Assembly: GCA_023213315.1 (NCBI GenBank)
Contig: JAKCPI010005313.1
Location: 1-64,000, forward strand
Length of the DNA: 64,000 nucleotides
Reading direction: 5' to 3'
Origin: Euborellia annulipes
Lineage: Eukaryota; Arthropoda; Insecta; Dermaptera; Anisolabididae
Part shown: in pieces, positions 45,062 through 57,900 of the stretch
Layout of the letters: each line of letters opens with the position of its first letter
Numbering within the stretch: position 1 is the stretch's first letter
Program-made: the position numbers and the translations under genes
Notes under the pieces: model-generated
Told to the model about the DNA's origin: nothing
What the model saw: the letters and a program-made list of their open reading frames with translations, nothing else
The model's database searches: none

Positions 45062-46178
45062 GTCTCCTTTTCGGCATTTGGCATCCAACTTTATTGCTCT
45101 CCTCCATCTCATAACATCAACAGGAATTCTCTTCAACTTATACTGAATATAAAGAAAATTTATCATAATTCGTATTTACAATTTCACAAAACATAATTTG
45201 TTAATTTTAATATATCAATTGGAACGGAATTTGGTCCAGGGGATGCTAAGAGAACTGTGGTTCTGAATAAATGCCAACCCATTTTTAACCAGCCCGATTC
45301 ATTTCACATATTAATTTCTTTTCTCTTAAGACTCTAAATGTGAAGTTTCATCCTTATACGATAGATAGTTGGTTCCAAAGATTATAACTAAATAATGGAC
45401 CCTTTCGTTTTTTCAATAATAAAATATTTGTTGTTCAAACTTTATTAACAATTTTAAGGTGAAGTAGAAGTGGCCGCCTAAACCAAGATCTAAACGTCTA
45501 AAAAAACTAGACTATTATAAGGAATTTTTCAATGCGGTTTTTTAAAAAGAATTATATTCAGGGATTATTGTAACAGAAAGTTATAATTTTTTTTAAAGTT
45601 CTGAAATGCTATCGCAAATGCCATGCAAGAATTGAACTTAGTATCCATCAGAAATGTGTCATCTGCGTCACAAATTGTCTACTGAGAGAGAGAGGCCTAA
45701 AAAGGGACATATATTTTATTTTATCTTACCAGTATATCATAAAATATCTTGTCCTGGTTAAGGGGAGGGAGGTTTAAACCCCCCGCCCCCTTGACCATTT
45801 TAAAACCAGGACATTTGAAGACAACATGAGTTTAGTCCCTTTCACAGAAATAATTTTTTTAGTAGGCCTATGTTATTTTTATAGAGACGAAACTTTTAAA
45901 TTAAATAATTTCCTTGAAGAATTCAATCCCATTCATAGTTGAAATGTTGACTGACAATTCTAATCATCATCCCAGAGGAGGTGGATTTAGAAGAGGGTTG
46001 AAAATTAAAAGAAACATTCGATATAATCAAGGTCTCGAATAAATTCCCGATTGATTATCTTTCCAATCTCTCCGTATCATGTGATCAGTAGTTGATAAGA
46101 TTATTGAAAGGCTAGTCTGTTTGAGCAACTTGTTCGTTTGATCAGAACAAAATAGGTTTTTTTTTTTTTTGATACTTG

Positions 46179-49100
46179 ATGGAAGAGAACAAACTAGTGA
46201 GAAGGGTGGCTCTTGGAGCCGCTATTCTAGCAATTGTAAGTTATATATATATATATATATATATTTAGTATCTTATTTCTCTAGCACAATTTTTCACTCT
46301 CAAATTGTAATTCTACTACCTAGTAATCATTAAAAGATTCAAGTGGATCATTCCAATCCATTATTTGTTTCTAAAAGTTTTTTAAATTACAATAATAATT
46401 TTGCCAAATTTATTTCCTTTACTTTCGACTAAATTTAAGCTAATATGGAAATTTATTCTTTTTATTTTCTTTTTCTAAATTTCATTTCTCGTCATTTGAT
46501 ATAGATTTTTATTTTATTTTTATTTAAAGTCTTTTTCGGCATCTATGGGTATTTAGTTGGTGTAGGTCGAGGGTCCGGTGGCCTGGTGCAATGGACAGCA
46601 CACCAATACCTCGGAAAGGCTGGAGATCCTGGATTCAATTCCCGGGGGGCTCTTGCCCTCACCAATAAAAAACACACTCTTGTTAAACATTTAGACCCCG
46701 TCCAGTCCCTATTTATTTAAATTGATTGGTATAGATTTTTTTATAAGTTGAATTAATTGTTTTTTATTGAATTTTATTTCAGCTAGAGTCAATCGCATGG
46801 GGAACTTTAAGTTTACTTGGCATTCTAACATCAGAATGTGTCATAATACCCACCAAATTTTTATATCACGATTATCAGAGTCAATTACTTAATGCAATGC
46901 TTTCACTCTATTTTACAAGTAAATCAATAAAACTTGTTATTTTATTTTTTATTATATATTAATTTGTTATTTTTTTTTTAATTTTTATAAAAAATTTTAT
47001 TTAAGATAAAAATATTTTGTGTGTTTGTTTGATACATGTTTGCATCCTCTGGATTCGGTGCAGGATTATCCGCTGGTAGACTGATTACTTTTACAAACAC
47101 ATTTCGTCACTCTCGCCTATGATAATAGTGGAAATAAAATTTCATTCTACGTATAAGTAATCCGATCGTTGCTAAAGAGAAAAGTCAGGTTCAGGAGACG
47201 CAAATATGCTCAATCAAATACAAACTCATCTAGGAAAATATTTTTATCTTAAACGATAAATTGACTGATGTTTTACGGTCATTATTTGAAAACCACTAAG
47301 TTTTGGGTCGTTCATATATGCTATATATATTGTTTTTTGTAACCATAATTGCTAAACATTTTCTTGTCAGTCTTTGAAGAACTTTAGGCAGCGGTGTATC
47401 CGCGGAGGTGTGTCAACTCTTGAAAAGTCTGGATGATCATACGGTTCATCCTGTAAGAGATTTCTTCCATCCTTGAAGCACTTAAAATACTCAAACACAT
47501 GTCAGAGACACTTCCCCTTACTTTTGTCGAGTCTGTGGCGAATGTCAAATTTTTTAAAGAGGACAAAGAACCCGTGGAGTACGAACCAAATGATCCTCCA
47601 GACTTGCTTGCAAATGTCAGTCTACCAAGAACTCCTCTCCCGAGTGAACTTTTTTTTAATTATTAATCCTTAAAAAAAAAAAGATTATTTCCAAAGTGGT
47701 CGCTAACCAAAAATGTTTTTTGAATAGGACATCAAGTTGCTTAAAGAATGTTAAAAAGAATAGCGATAGAGTAGGCTTATTTGGAAGACTGGTATTGTAA
47801 ATGTTTAAAAATTATGGTTTAATTAAAATCAGTCTAGGTTATATTTGAACGTCCTAATTTCAAACAAAGCTCAATGTTTGCGTGCACTGATCTTCGACTA
47901 GAAAAGTCCTTCCAGTTTCGTGATAAACTGATTGCCTTTCTAGTCAGAATTTATTACTTAATATGAGATCAATTTATTTAACCAGAACTTACCAAAGGGT
48001 GCAAACAATATGTGGCATACAAAACAATAATAATAATTTTTCTAATAAGATAAATTGAAAAAATGCAATTTTCTTCTTATTCGGGGATCACTGCAGACTT
48101 GTATCAAAATTTTGTTTTCCTTCTTTTATAAGTCTTCAGCATCTGAGACGATGTAATCTTTAGTTCATATTTATTTAAATTACTTGTAGCCAAATAAATT
48201 TTTAGAAAAATAAAAGAGGAGGCGTCAGACAATTAAAGAGCTTTTTATTAAGGCATATTAAAGATTAATTTAACTTAGTATTAAATTAAATTATTCATTT
48301 AGTAATAGTTTAAATTAAATTTTTTAATTAACACTATTTTACCATTCCTTATCATAAATTTATTATTCTTTTCCAGAATGTTCAAGTTTCAACTCAGGCT
48401 ATATTAATGGGCTTCTTCCGAGTTCTGCAATCCTAATATTATGCAGTGTTTATTTTACTTATAATTTAATTTGGCTAATTTCATCGATATTCCTAGTCGT
48501 GAGTAAGTGATAAGCGAATTTCATTCATTTCATTTAATGATTATATCGCCTGCTGAGAATCATAGTGGTGAAAGACAGGAAATTCAATTTTTGAGATAAG
48601 CCTAGCAAACATTGTTAAAACGTCTTTTCTTTTGAGTGGCGAAAATATATGTATTTCCATTCTTTACTATTGATTCTAGCCTATTTGATTTGGTTGCCCG
48701 GCTATTTAAATCTATATGCTTATAAAACTTTTCTCAAATTGTTGAATTTAATACTTTCGCCACTACGATTCTCAGCAGGCGGTAGTCATTATTTTCTATT
48801 TCTCCATAATTTTATTTTAATAATATATTTATATATATATATACATATTAAATGTCAAATAGTCAACCAAAAAATACCAGTCAGAACTCGAATAACTTGC
48901 CTTGAAGAAATTCACAACAGGCTTATGAATTATCGGGGGAAAGACGTTTGTTTTTATTTTTACCTTGTTATCCTCGGACTTTCACCCTTGACAAAAATCA
49001 ACTATTAAAACAACCCTCTTTAATTTATATAATATTTAATTTGAAGAATATCCTTGTACTTGTGATAAATAAAAACTTTATTTTTTAGTAAGGATATAGA

Positions 49101-52100
49101 TATTATTTGTTTAGGTAATAGCAACAAAAAATAACTTCTTTCCCCTTTAAATTTTTATAATGTCTATGTAACGACTCGGGTTTTTAAGTACGGTACGACC
49201 GAAACAAGATTTTCAGCCGAAACCGAATTTCGGCTTCAATTTTAGTTTCGGCTGAAACAGTAACCGAAACTTGTTTTCGAAACTTTTTCTTAAAATTAAT
49301 TCCCGGATCGTCGACAGGTTATAGGCCTATAGTAAACATTTTTAGCCCAAAGAAATCCTTTCTGATGTTAATTTCCTTCCTTGTCATTCCACTATAAGAT
49401 TCTTTTCTCATTATATTTTATAAAATAATAACGTTTTGTTTCAGTTGCATCTGGATATAAAAAAAAATTAATTAAGACATCCCTCTTAACATGGAGTATC
49501 GTCACTTTTCTCGGATGTATACTTGATTTTGTAACGATGCTGCTCTTTGGATTGGACTATGCAACTATAACACATTCTATATTCTCAACAGTAAGTTTAA
49601 TATTATCTATTAACTCCAAATTAGTGAATAATAAATTATATATACATGTATATATATACAGTATATATATTTATATATATATGTCACGTTCGGGCCGTGA
49701 ATAAATTTGATACAATTTAATATTTTTAAATTAAAATAGACTACAAAAGAAAGGGTGCCGCTGTGAGTCGAACCACCGATCTACCGATTTGTACTCAGTA
49801 TGCCTACCACTGGACCACAGCACGATAATCGGTTATTTGAATTCACTCAGACTGCTATTTTAATCATAGACCTAAAATACGAAGGCACAAATTTCTCCGT
49901 CAACCAATATATATGTACAGTATATATATAGGCATATTTCTTATTTATTAATTGCATAAATGAGAGATATTCTCAATTAGTCCATCTAGATTGTGACTGG
50001 TTGACGGAGAAATTTGTGGCTTCGTATTTCTCCCGATGACTAAAATAGCAGTCTGAGTGTATTCAAATAACCGAATGCCGTGCTGTGGTCCAGAGGTTAG
50101 CACTGAGTACAAATCGGTAGATCCGTGGGGCATCCTAACTTTTGCTTTTGTCGGCTATTTGAATTAACAAATATTAAAGTATATCAAAATTAATGGTGGA
50201 TAAATTTAGGATATCAAAAAAATAATCTCAAATGCAAGAAGTAGAGGAATTTACAAGGATCATCTCTGATAGTTTTTTTTTTTTGTAATGGGTGCATAAG
50301 GTCCGAAGTCCAGTGGTCCCAAGCAGCCAGGAAGAAAATAAAAACAAAAGGAGAAGCATAGAAGAGAAGCTCAACTGAGGGAACTGAGAAGATGCCTGTT
50401 GAGATTAGACTTGAAAGTCTGAAGATTGTAGGTTTTGGCCCAACTATCAGGTCATGGGGACAAAGAAACTTTGGAATTGACTAATTCTATTAGTCTTGAG
50501 TTGAACAGCAAAGGGATGGTGGACGATGCCTCCCTTGTGTTGCGTATATATGTTGCAGTTGTGCTATATTTAAACCAAAAGAAATAGCGAACTGAGATAA
50601 CAAAAGTGCAATTCCTTATCTCGTTAGAGCCCCCGTACTCTTCATTTCTGGTCTCTCACCTCAAAAGGGATCTCAAAGAAGCTTGGACACGCTTGGATCT
50701 GATAAAGACCATCAAAATTTTGCAAAAACCTAATAAATAAATAAATAAAAATATTAATAATCAATTTGTCAAAAATACATTATTTTATTTTCCAAGATCT
50801 CTTGAGCATGATATCGTATATTTCTTATCGAAACGATAATTTAAATGGATTAATTTAATAACAGATGTATTGAATTCTCAAACTAAAGTGTTTTATTTAA
50901 TGTAATTTATTTTTTTACATATAATTTATTGGATTAAATTAATTATACAAATTAAAATTATTATATTTTTTTTTTAATGTTATCAAATTGTTAAATAAGA
51001 ATAAAAATCAAAAGAAATATGCTACTAGATCTCTTATCTTTGATTGTGATAAAAAATTTTACAATTTCGATAGGTTGTTTTTACTTGTATGCAAAAAAAA
51101 TATTAAAATTATCTTCTTAAATTATAATCACAGAGTATATATATAAAATACTGATAATTTTTTTTTTTTTTTTTTTCAGAATCTCCAAAATCAAGCTGTT
51201 TTAAATTATCTTTTAATTTCTGCTAAAGGATTTGTTTTGGTGGTGATTAATTTAAGTTTTGCGATCGCTTTTATTTATTTAATAATTAGAGAGTATTATA
51301 AGGTATGTATAAAATTGAGATATGATAATGAAACATATCGGCTTTAATTTATTATTCCATTGTCAGTCGTTTTTTTTATTAATTTAGAGTCTTAATTGTT
51401 TTTACATCCAATCTTTGACATAATAAATCTATGTGAAAACATTGCATATATATATATAAGAGCAGAACAACGTTTATATATATATATATACATTTTTTTT
51501 TCCTTTATAATGAATCAACGTCTGAAGATGGGACAATAAAGACACGAAATATCTTATTTCTTTATAAATTTATAATACACTAAACATCATGAGTCTTTAT
51601 TTTTCTTCCTTCTTTATATTTGATCATCCACATGAAAATCTTCACTGGGCTAAATTCTAAGGAGAGCCGCTTTACTAAAAAAGTTCAAAAAAATCCATTT
51701 TTTTTTTTTTATTACTGATTCCGATTCTATACTTCTTCGTCATATATGATGAAATATTCTATTCATTCTTTATAAATCGATGTATTTTATATAAAAAAAA
51801 TTGAAAAAACAAGACAAATAGATAAGAGAAAAGGGATCAAAGAATCTTTAAACTCATTTATCTCAAAACTAGGTTTTTCATAACCAAAATTTTAAAAATT
51901 TATATCTTCCAAACAAAAAAATGATAAAAATATTTTAAAAATACCGGCTTGCTCAGCAGGATGTGCTTTGAACAGAAAGCATAAAAACTCAATTTTGACC
52001 GATTAAGATTTGGTACCTTTTCATGTGGACGGTCGGTTATATAGACATATTATGTAGTGTATTTTAGAGTAATTATAATTTTTTTTTTAGGATAATGACA

Positions 52101-52726
52101 GACTCATTAATATGAGCACTCGAAGTTTTACTGGTCCTTGGGCTAGCAGGTAATTTATTTTATTTATAATTTAAAGCAGAGGTCAGCAACCGCGGTTATT
52201 TTTAAGGTTGAAAGCATTGCAATCCCAATTTATTATGGAACACTAACTTATATTGATCTGAAATATGCTTTATTTCAGTCGAGATCCAATTTGGAATTCC
52301 GGACCGGATAGTAACGATTCATATCATCTTCCTGCTGCTTTGAGTAAAGCAAATAGCAATGGAAACTTAGCTCCAGCGCCTCCTTCAATGATCCAATCTC
52401 CAACAGTTGGTAACCTACCAAGATCTCCATGGCTATTTAACAACAACAATAATATAACTAACAATAACAATAACCCTCCTAATAGTAATAATTATTCGGC
52501 ACCCCCTCCAAGACCAGTTTCTGCACCACCTCCACCCCCATTGCAGGCTCACAAACCAGTACCACGGAGATATATCCCAGAGCCTGATTACAGTCCTCCA
52601 GTAAGGCGCTCATTTCTCGGAGGTTATCGAAATAATGCCAATCAAAATTCAAATAATCAAGAGGGGCCTCCTTTAAGGTCAGCTCTTAAAAAATCACATT
52701 CAAATTACGGGCGGACAGTTTTCTAA
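46179..52726 (+). CDS. Gene D: four-transmembrane protein, paralogue of gene B (7 exons)
   Basis: Exons: 46179-46235, 46783-46918, 48377-48502, 49445-49590, 51180-51302, 52091-52149, 52279-52726; GT/AG throughout; 364 residues. TM helices lie near residues 10-33, 80-107, 115-140 and 160-190. Exon 2 begins LESIAWGTLSLLGI, matching IETLAFGILACLGI of gene B. Introns 1-5 have phases 0, 1, 1, 0, 0, exactly as in gene B. The tail has an Asn-rich run (NNNNNITNNNNN), Pro-rich blocks (APPPPPPLQ-like) and a basic end (RSALKKSHSNYGRTVF), probably cytoplasmic. It is shorter than B's tail and not alignable by eye. Function and family are unknown to me; a membrane scaffold or junction role is only a guess. 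Confidence 0.85.
46525..46740. repeat. SINE A (minus) split by SINE C (plus)
   Basis: The family-A tail AAAGTCTTTTTCGGCATCTA is interrupted, and the body resumes at CCCTATTTATTTAAATTGAT. The insert (about 46560-46690) is a family-C SINE with A-box-like GTGGCCTGGTGCAATGG, B-box-like GGATTCAATTCCCGG and tail CTCACCAATAAAAAACAC. ATTTAG borders the insert on both sides as a short target duplication. It lies in intron 1 of gene D. Confidence 0.75.
47380..47667 (+). pseudogene. Frameshifted coding-like remnant in intron 2 of gene D
   Basis: Two frames join across 47460-47480. The first includes GSGVSAEVCQLLKSLDDHTV and the second HMSETLPLTFVESVANVKFF followed by acidic residues and DPPDLLANVSLPRTPLPSEL, to a TAA. 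The composition is coding-like and richer in G+C than the intron. No family recognised. It may be a piece of a transposon protein or a retro-fragment. No splice sites that keep both frames were found. Confidence 0.35.
48547..48781. mobile_element. 235-bp TIR MITE in intron 3 of gene D
   Basis: The ends CGCCTGCTGAGAATCATAGT and its near-complement (ACTACGATTCTCAGCAGGCG) are about 28 bp long. A second pair of GTGGCGAAA/TTTCGCCAC motifs lies inside. The open frame at 48649-49008 begins in this element and has no other support. Target duplication is unclear. Confidence 0.7.
49190..49290. repeat. TTTCGGY-rich short repeat block
   Basis: Several GAAAC/TTTCGG motifs in both orientations (CGACCGAAACAAG, CAGCCGAAACCGAATTTCGG, TTTCGGCTGAAACAG, CCGAAACTTG) make a locally self-complementary block in intron 3 of gene D, probably a degenerate transposon end. 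Confidence 0.5.
49735..50150. repeat. Head-to-head pair of tRNA-derived SINEs (family D)
   Basis: The left copy (minus) reads GTGCTGTGGTCCAGTGGTAG (A-box) and CGGTGGTTCGACTCACAGC (B-box). The right copy at 50080-50145 (plus) has CGTGCTGTGGTCCAGAGGTT and ACAAATCGGTAGATC but a damaged B-box. The arms CACAAATTTCTCCGTCAACC and complement pair around a TA-rich centre. It is not a tRNA gene: no plausible anticodon arm. It lies in intron 4 of gene D. Confidence 0.7.
50280..50740. other. GC-richer unassigned block in intron 4 of gene D
   Basis: It has near-balanced composition, starting near GGTCCGAAGTCCAGTGG. Stops occur in all frames. It looks like the 3' part of a retroelement or an old SINE composite, without proof. 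Confidence 0.35.
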
Positions 52727-54913
52727 ATATGTGTAAAACAACAAGATCTAATTTGAGATCAACTAAAACGTTTCGTTCCTTTAAAAAGAGAATTACTATA
52801 TTTAATTTTAAATGGTTGTTTAGAGGGAGAACCAAAAAATATTTTATATAAGGCATGTTCGTTTCGCTTGCCATTGCAGTATAATTTACACATTTTGCCC
52901 TGCATTCTGTTCGTTTCATTTTTCCAAGCTAGGTGAATGCTAGCAAAACTTGCCCCTTTTGACCAAGAAAGTGGTCGCCACTTTTTACCATGGCAAGAGA
53001 AACGAACAAATCTATAATAACCACGTCTAAAAATTCATATGCCCATTTATAACAAGAAATGTACATAATCCCTTCTAAATTGATTTTCTATCTGATAACA
53101 GAATGAGTTAGTTAAATTACACTGGACCATAAAAAGAGAAAGATGGCCATCGAGTGGGATTTCTCTTTCCAAAAAATATATAGGCGGCATTGTTCTATTT
53201 TCACTCTCAAATTCGAAAAATTAAAATATGACCTAAACCAGAAATTCAATTAACAATTTTGGAGTTTAGCCTTTAACAGATATTATCATTAATTTGATTT
53301 TCGGTTTAACTGTGGTTTATTTGTAAAAATTACAATTATTTTTCACAGTTAAAAACCGAAAATCAAATTATTTTATTCTGTTAATAATAATAACCCTTAA
53401 AACGGAAGGTTAAGAAAGTTAAATTATTTAAAAGATATCTCAAGTTCACATTAATTTGCAGCAGGGCCAGAACTAAGAGGTTTGAGGGGCAAAATTTAAT
53501 TTGCCGCCACTTCTCTACGTTCTCTTTAAGTTATGAGATATTTTAGCTAAAGAAAGAGAAAAGTGTTGAGGCGATCCAATATACGGTAGGCCTATATAAA
53601 AAAAAAGCTGTGGTCAGGCTATTTTCGGTATTTCGCCTTTTTTATCCTATTTTACCTCTCTATTAAAAAATATCTGACGATCGAAACTTAAGACAAATAG
53701 GTGAAATTGTTTCATTATTTTTGAAAATTATATTAATTTAAATTTTCATTTTTTTATACTTATATTTATATTTATATTAATTTTGTGAATATTTAAATGT
53801 ATTATTAATATTATAATTTATTTTTTAAAAGTTAAGAGACAGGAATTTTGTACAGTAGCAAGCCAGAATGTGATTTAAACAAATCATAAAGAAAAATTCA
53901 CTAATAAGAATAAAATTTCTAATTAAAAAAAAAAAAAAAACCATCAGCACGAAAATCCCCTCTCTTTATAATTTATATTATATTCATCATCTTTGAACTT
54001 CCTCTAAACTTTCTTTTAATCGATTTCTTGTAGTATACAAATTTACTAGTAAACCAAGAAACTAAAAAATTTGAAATTACAATTCGAATACTTAGAAAGT
54101 TTAAATGAAATTCGCAGATATTGTTAATCTAAAATAAACTAATATAGTGAATTAGTGTTATTATCATTTTTAATAAATATTTTATAAAAATAAAATTTTT
54201 TTTTTATATTTTTAAAAAAATTCGCTCTATATCTTATAGATAATTAAATTAGTAATCATTGTGTTAAAAAATAATTAATTTTTTCCTTTAATTAATTAGC
54301 TGGAATCTTTCAAATGAAATGGAATAAAACGCTTGTTTCCCTTTGTGGAAAACTAACGCCATCTCTTACCGCCTAGAGTAACCAGCTTCTCATTCAGCGT
54401 TAACGGTTTTTCGAGACCCGCACCTTAAGGTCTTTTTCGACATCGAATGCCTTTAATACCCCATCCATATTTATTTAAATTGATTTTTCTTCTCCTGATT
54501 TCGCCCTATTCCCGGGATGCGGGATCAGCGGACCTAAACTTACTCCCTCCAGCCCTATCATTCGTTGTTGCGACCGGAAGAAATAGAAAAGGCCTTGAAA
54601 AGAGGAAAGAAGAGACAGACATACAAACAACTGAAGGACTGCCAGTCCCAGCTCGGGCAGCTCGTGGGCACCATCCACTTACCCACAAGAAGTGAGCCCC
54701 TGAGCGAATTTATCTAAATTGATTGGTAGCCAATAAAATATAACTCTTCTTAAAATAGAAACTTATTAAGTTTATTTTCTTTCAAATACATATATTTCAA
54801 TCATATTCATTATTTAATACTCATTAAAAAACAATATATAATAATTCGAAATAGAAAATGAAACTTTAAAATTTCTAAAAATTTTTCGACTAGTTGATGT
54901 CAATATTTATCAA
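52727..54913. other. Intergenic region between genes D and E (convergent)
   Basis: It includes the 3' flank of D, a palindrome at 53296-53370 (TTTGATTTTCGGTTTAACTG and its near-complement), a possible TE end GGGCCAGAACTAAGAGG at 53464, and a family-A SINE (minus) at 54420-54745 split by 54485-54710. The insert is GC-richer and reads as short frames in three phases, with no family recognised. The rest is AT-rich. Confidence 0.5.
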
Positions 54914-57900
54914 TCAATCTTCCCAAACATCTCCGTATTTATTTTCTTTTTTATGTTTTGAGAAGTCGTTTGGTTGGTCAGACATTCTTCTAACTGTGGG
55001 CGGTATCTCATCAGTATTTATAACCCCTCTAAAAATAAAACAATGCATTAGTAAAATGAAATACAATTTGTAAGAATTTTTTTCCTGTTCAGGTCTTCTC
55101 TTGTCCTTTCGTATTTATTTAAGCAAAGACACAAGTAGCAAACGAACAAAAACTTTCATTTTAAACTTCGGAATATATTATAAATGAAAAAAATTACAAG
55201 ATAAAAATTAAATGCTTGTATTTAAATTGAATGTACTGTTTTATTTGCAAAATATCCCTGCTTGGGCATCTTCCTTTCCTCTATCTGTGTGTTTTCCTTT
55301 TCCTTTATTATTTCTCATGAGCTCTCCCTCAAAACTCAAAATTTATTAAAAAAAAAAATCTATATAAATTTTATATATATAGTCCACCGCCACAATTAAC
55401 CGCCCACCCTATTTTTATTTTCTGAGAACACCTCGAATTTAATAAATTTTATTCCTTTGTAATATAATAATTATCAATAAATAATTACCGGTATTTAAGA
55501 TTCTTTTGATACATGGAAGAAACGTTTTTAAATCATTTGATATACTCTACTAAGCCATAGAGGGAAGGGGGGGGGTTCAATCCCCCCCCCTCCATGGGAC
55601 CCAAGCCATGACTATATATTTAAGCTCTATAATACAAATAATATTTCATATAGAGTAGGAGAAACAAAAATTTCTGTCTACGCCAATGCTCTGAGCATAG
55701 AAATTTGGAAATTATGAGAATTTATTGTGCCGGTGAGTGTAAAGATTTTTCCGGATCAATTATATTAGTGTATGTTCAATATAAACTTTACTTATTATTT
55801 GATTGTGACCAATAAGGTCCCGAACATTATCACAATACCAGCAAGAAAATGTCATCTTTTCATATATTTAAAAAAATCAAAAGAAATAAAATTGAGTTTG
55901 TACATAACTAAATTAGCTCAAAAATGATAACACTATTATATTTTTCTAGAAATAGAAGTCTTTAGGGAATATGGGCTTAGTAACAAAACTTTGGGATAAC
56001 TGGACCCTTCCAATCATTCAACTGTTTGGAAGGTAGCGGTGTACCTCCAATTGGAAGTTAACAGTCCAACTTATTTTGTCAATGCGACTGTCACTTTCAG
56101 AAAAATGAATAATCCCGTTCTACGTAAAGAAGGAATATACTACAAAAGTTTGTGATGGCGACATTCATAGATCACAATGAGAGAATATCATTATGTGTAA
56201 AGAAAATATTTTACCTAAAAGCTTTTGCTCTTTTCTGTTCGTATTCTAATCGATTTTTTGCGCGTAGTTCTTCGTATGTTGTATTTTGCGTAGGAACTGC
56301 TACTGGTAGTTCTTCAGTAATTATTGTTTCTAAAAAAAGAAAAGTAAATATAATTTTAGAACTATTTCATTTTCAATATGGTGTTAGCCAACAAAAAAAC
56401 ATTTATATAATTTTTATATATGGGTGATTCTACAAAAAAATTGAAAATTTATTTTAAATTGTTAGATTTATATCATTATTATCCATATCTTTATAATCTA
56501 AGATACTTTATTAAGCGCTTTTAAGTCATAAATTTTGATTTTAAATAAATTTACATTATTTGTTTTTATTTCAAAGTTGCGTACCTCGATCCAGGCGTCA
56601 GTCCCTTGGCTTATGTTAAATTTGTAAAATATCTGATATTATATACTCTTGATAAAATAATTATGTTTTATATAAGTTTAGGGTCTAAAGATGGCAATGG
56701 TGCCCAAATATCGGGCATTATCAATCTTTTATATACTTTTATTGTTATTTTTGTGCCGAAAATCAGCAATTTATCAGTTCTTTGGTAGGTTTTTTCTTTT
56801 TCTTAAAACATTCACACTTTTTTTTCATTCACACTCACACTCATACACACATTCACACAGCCTTCACACGCTACTAACTACACCAAGCTCGGAGGCCTTT
56901 GGTAAGTAATATTTTGGAAATTTATTAATAATTATTTCAACTATATACTGGAATTGTCTTTTCATTGTTATATTTAATATAAAAAAGAAAAAAAGTATCT
57001 ATATCAATTAGCAGATTTTTGTGTTTTATATCAAAAATGTCAGTCCCCTGGAAGTTTTGCAATCTTTTAATATAAATATAAAAGAAAAAAAAATATCTAT
57101 ATCAATTAGCAGATTTTTGTGTTTTATATCAAAAACGTCAGTCCCCTGGAAGTTTTCCAACCGTATAGCTAAGAGGCTGATGAACTTATATATTAATACC
57201 AAAAAAAAAAATGAAAAAAATCTGAACGTAACTATATAGATACAATAAAATTAACTTATTGTTATCAAAATCATTACAAACAATTGAAATCAAAGTTACA
57301 AATTGTGAATTTCAAATTCGACCCCAACGTTAACCCATTATTGTAGAATGACCCATAGCCATTAGAACTCTCAAATATTTCGAAATAATCACTTTATATT
57401 TAATTAATAAAAATTTGATGAAAATTTAGCATCTTCTTTTTTCTAAGTAAACCATCTTCAGCAACACTAGAGAAGGAGAATTAATATAATGCCTAGAGCA
57501 ATTTAATTTAATTTAACCATGAATTATTACCTTGATCTACGTTTGGCCTCAAAGAATCATCAAGACCTTTTTGCTGAGGACGATCACTATCTAAATCGTA
57601 GCGAGGAGGTGCTTGATCTGAATAAGCCTCTGTTGCTGGATATGATGTAATTGTATTCGTTGTAGGAAAGTGGGATTCGCCAGACATTCTAAATAAATAA
57701 GAAAAATATAAAAAATAAATGAAAAACTTCACATGTAAAATATTTGAATCAATTATTTGAGAACCCCATAAGTCATATTTTTGGTGAAAATGAGTTTTTG
57801 TAAAAAATAGATTACTATGTTGAAGACTCGTTGTTTGATAAAGAAAAACCATAAGTCCTGGCTGTATTAAGCAGTCTGGAGGAAAAAGAATATTACATGT

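Larger units (their letters stand above)
40713..46178. other. Intergenic region between receptor gene and gene D
   Basis: No gene supported. Repeats: G-rich MITE 40765-40885; TACTTTCTC-family copy 41725-42135; hAT-like MITEs 42165-42465 and 43225-43507; related debris 43500-43745; hammerhead-like motif 45030-45061. A GC-rich patch at 41320-41400 (GCGAGGCTCCCTGGCTGCAC) and 43780-44760 and 45120-46080 are unassigned. The open frames here (for example 43480-43761 and 43440-43787) run through MITE ends and are not genes. Confidence 0.5.

Noticed and set aside
48649..49008. 119-codon plus-strand frame
   Set aside because: It begins within a TIR MITE and is low-complexity hydrophobic sequence without splice or family support.
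49740..49835. Functional tRNA gene
   Set aside because: A- and B-box-like sequences are present, but the anticodon arm and acceptor stem do not fold, and an inverted sister copy shows it is a SINE.
54447..54695. Three overlapping short frames, Pro/Arg-rich
   Set aside because: They lie in an insert within a SINE; the frames disagree and nothing recognisable results.
56152..56427. 91-codon plus-strand frame
   Set aside because: It lies antisense to exon 5 of gene E, which is firmly identified.
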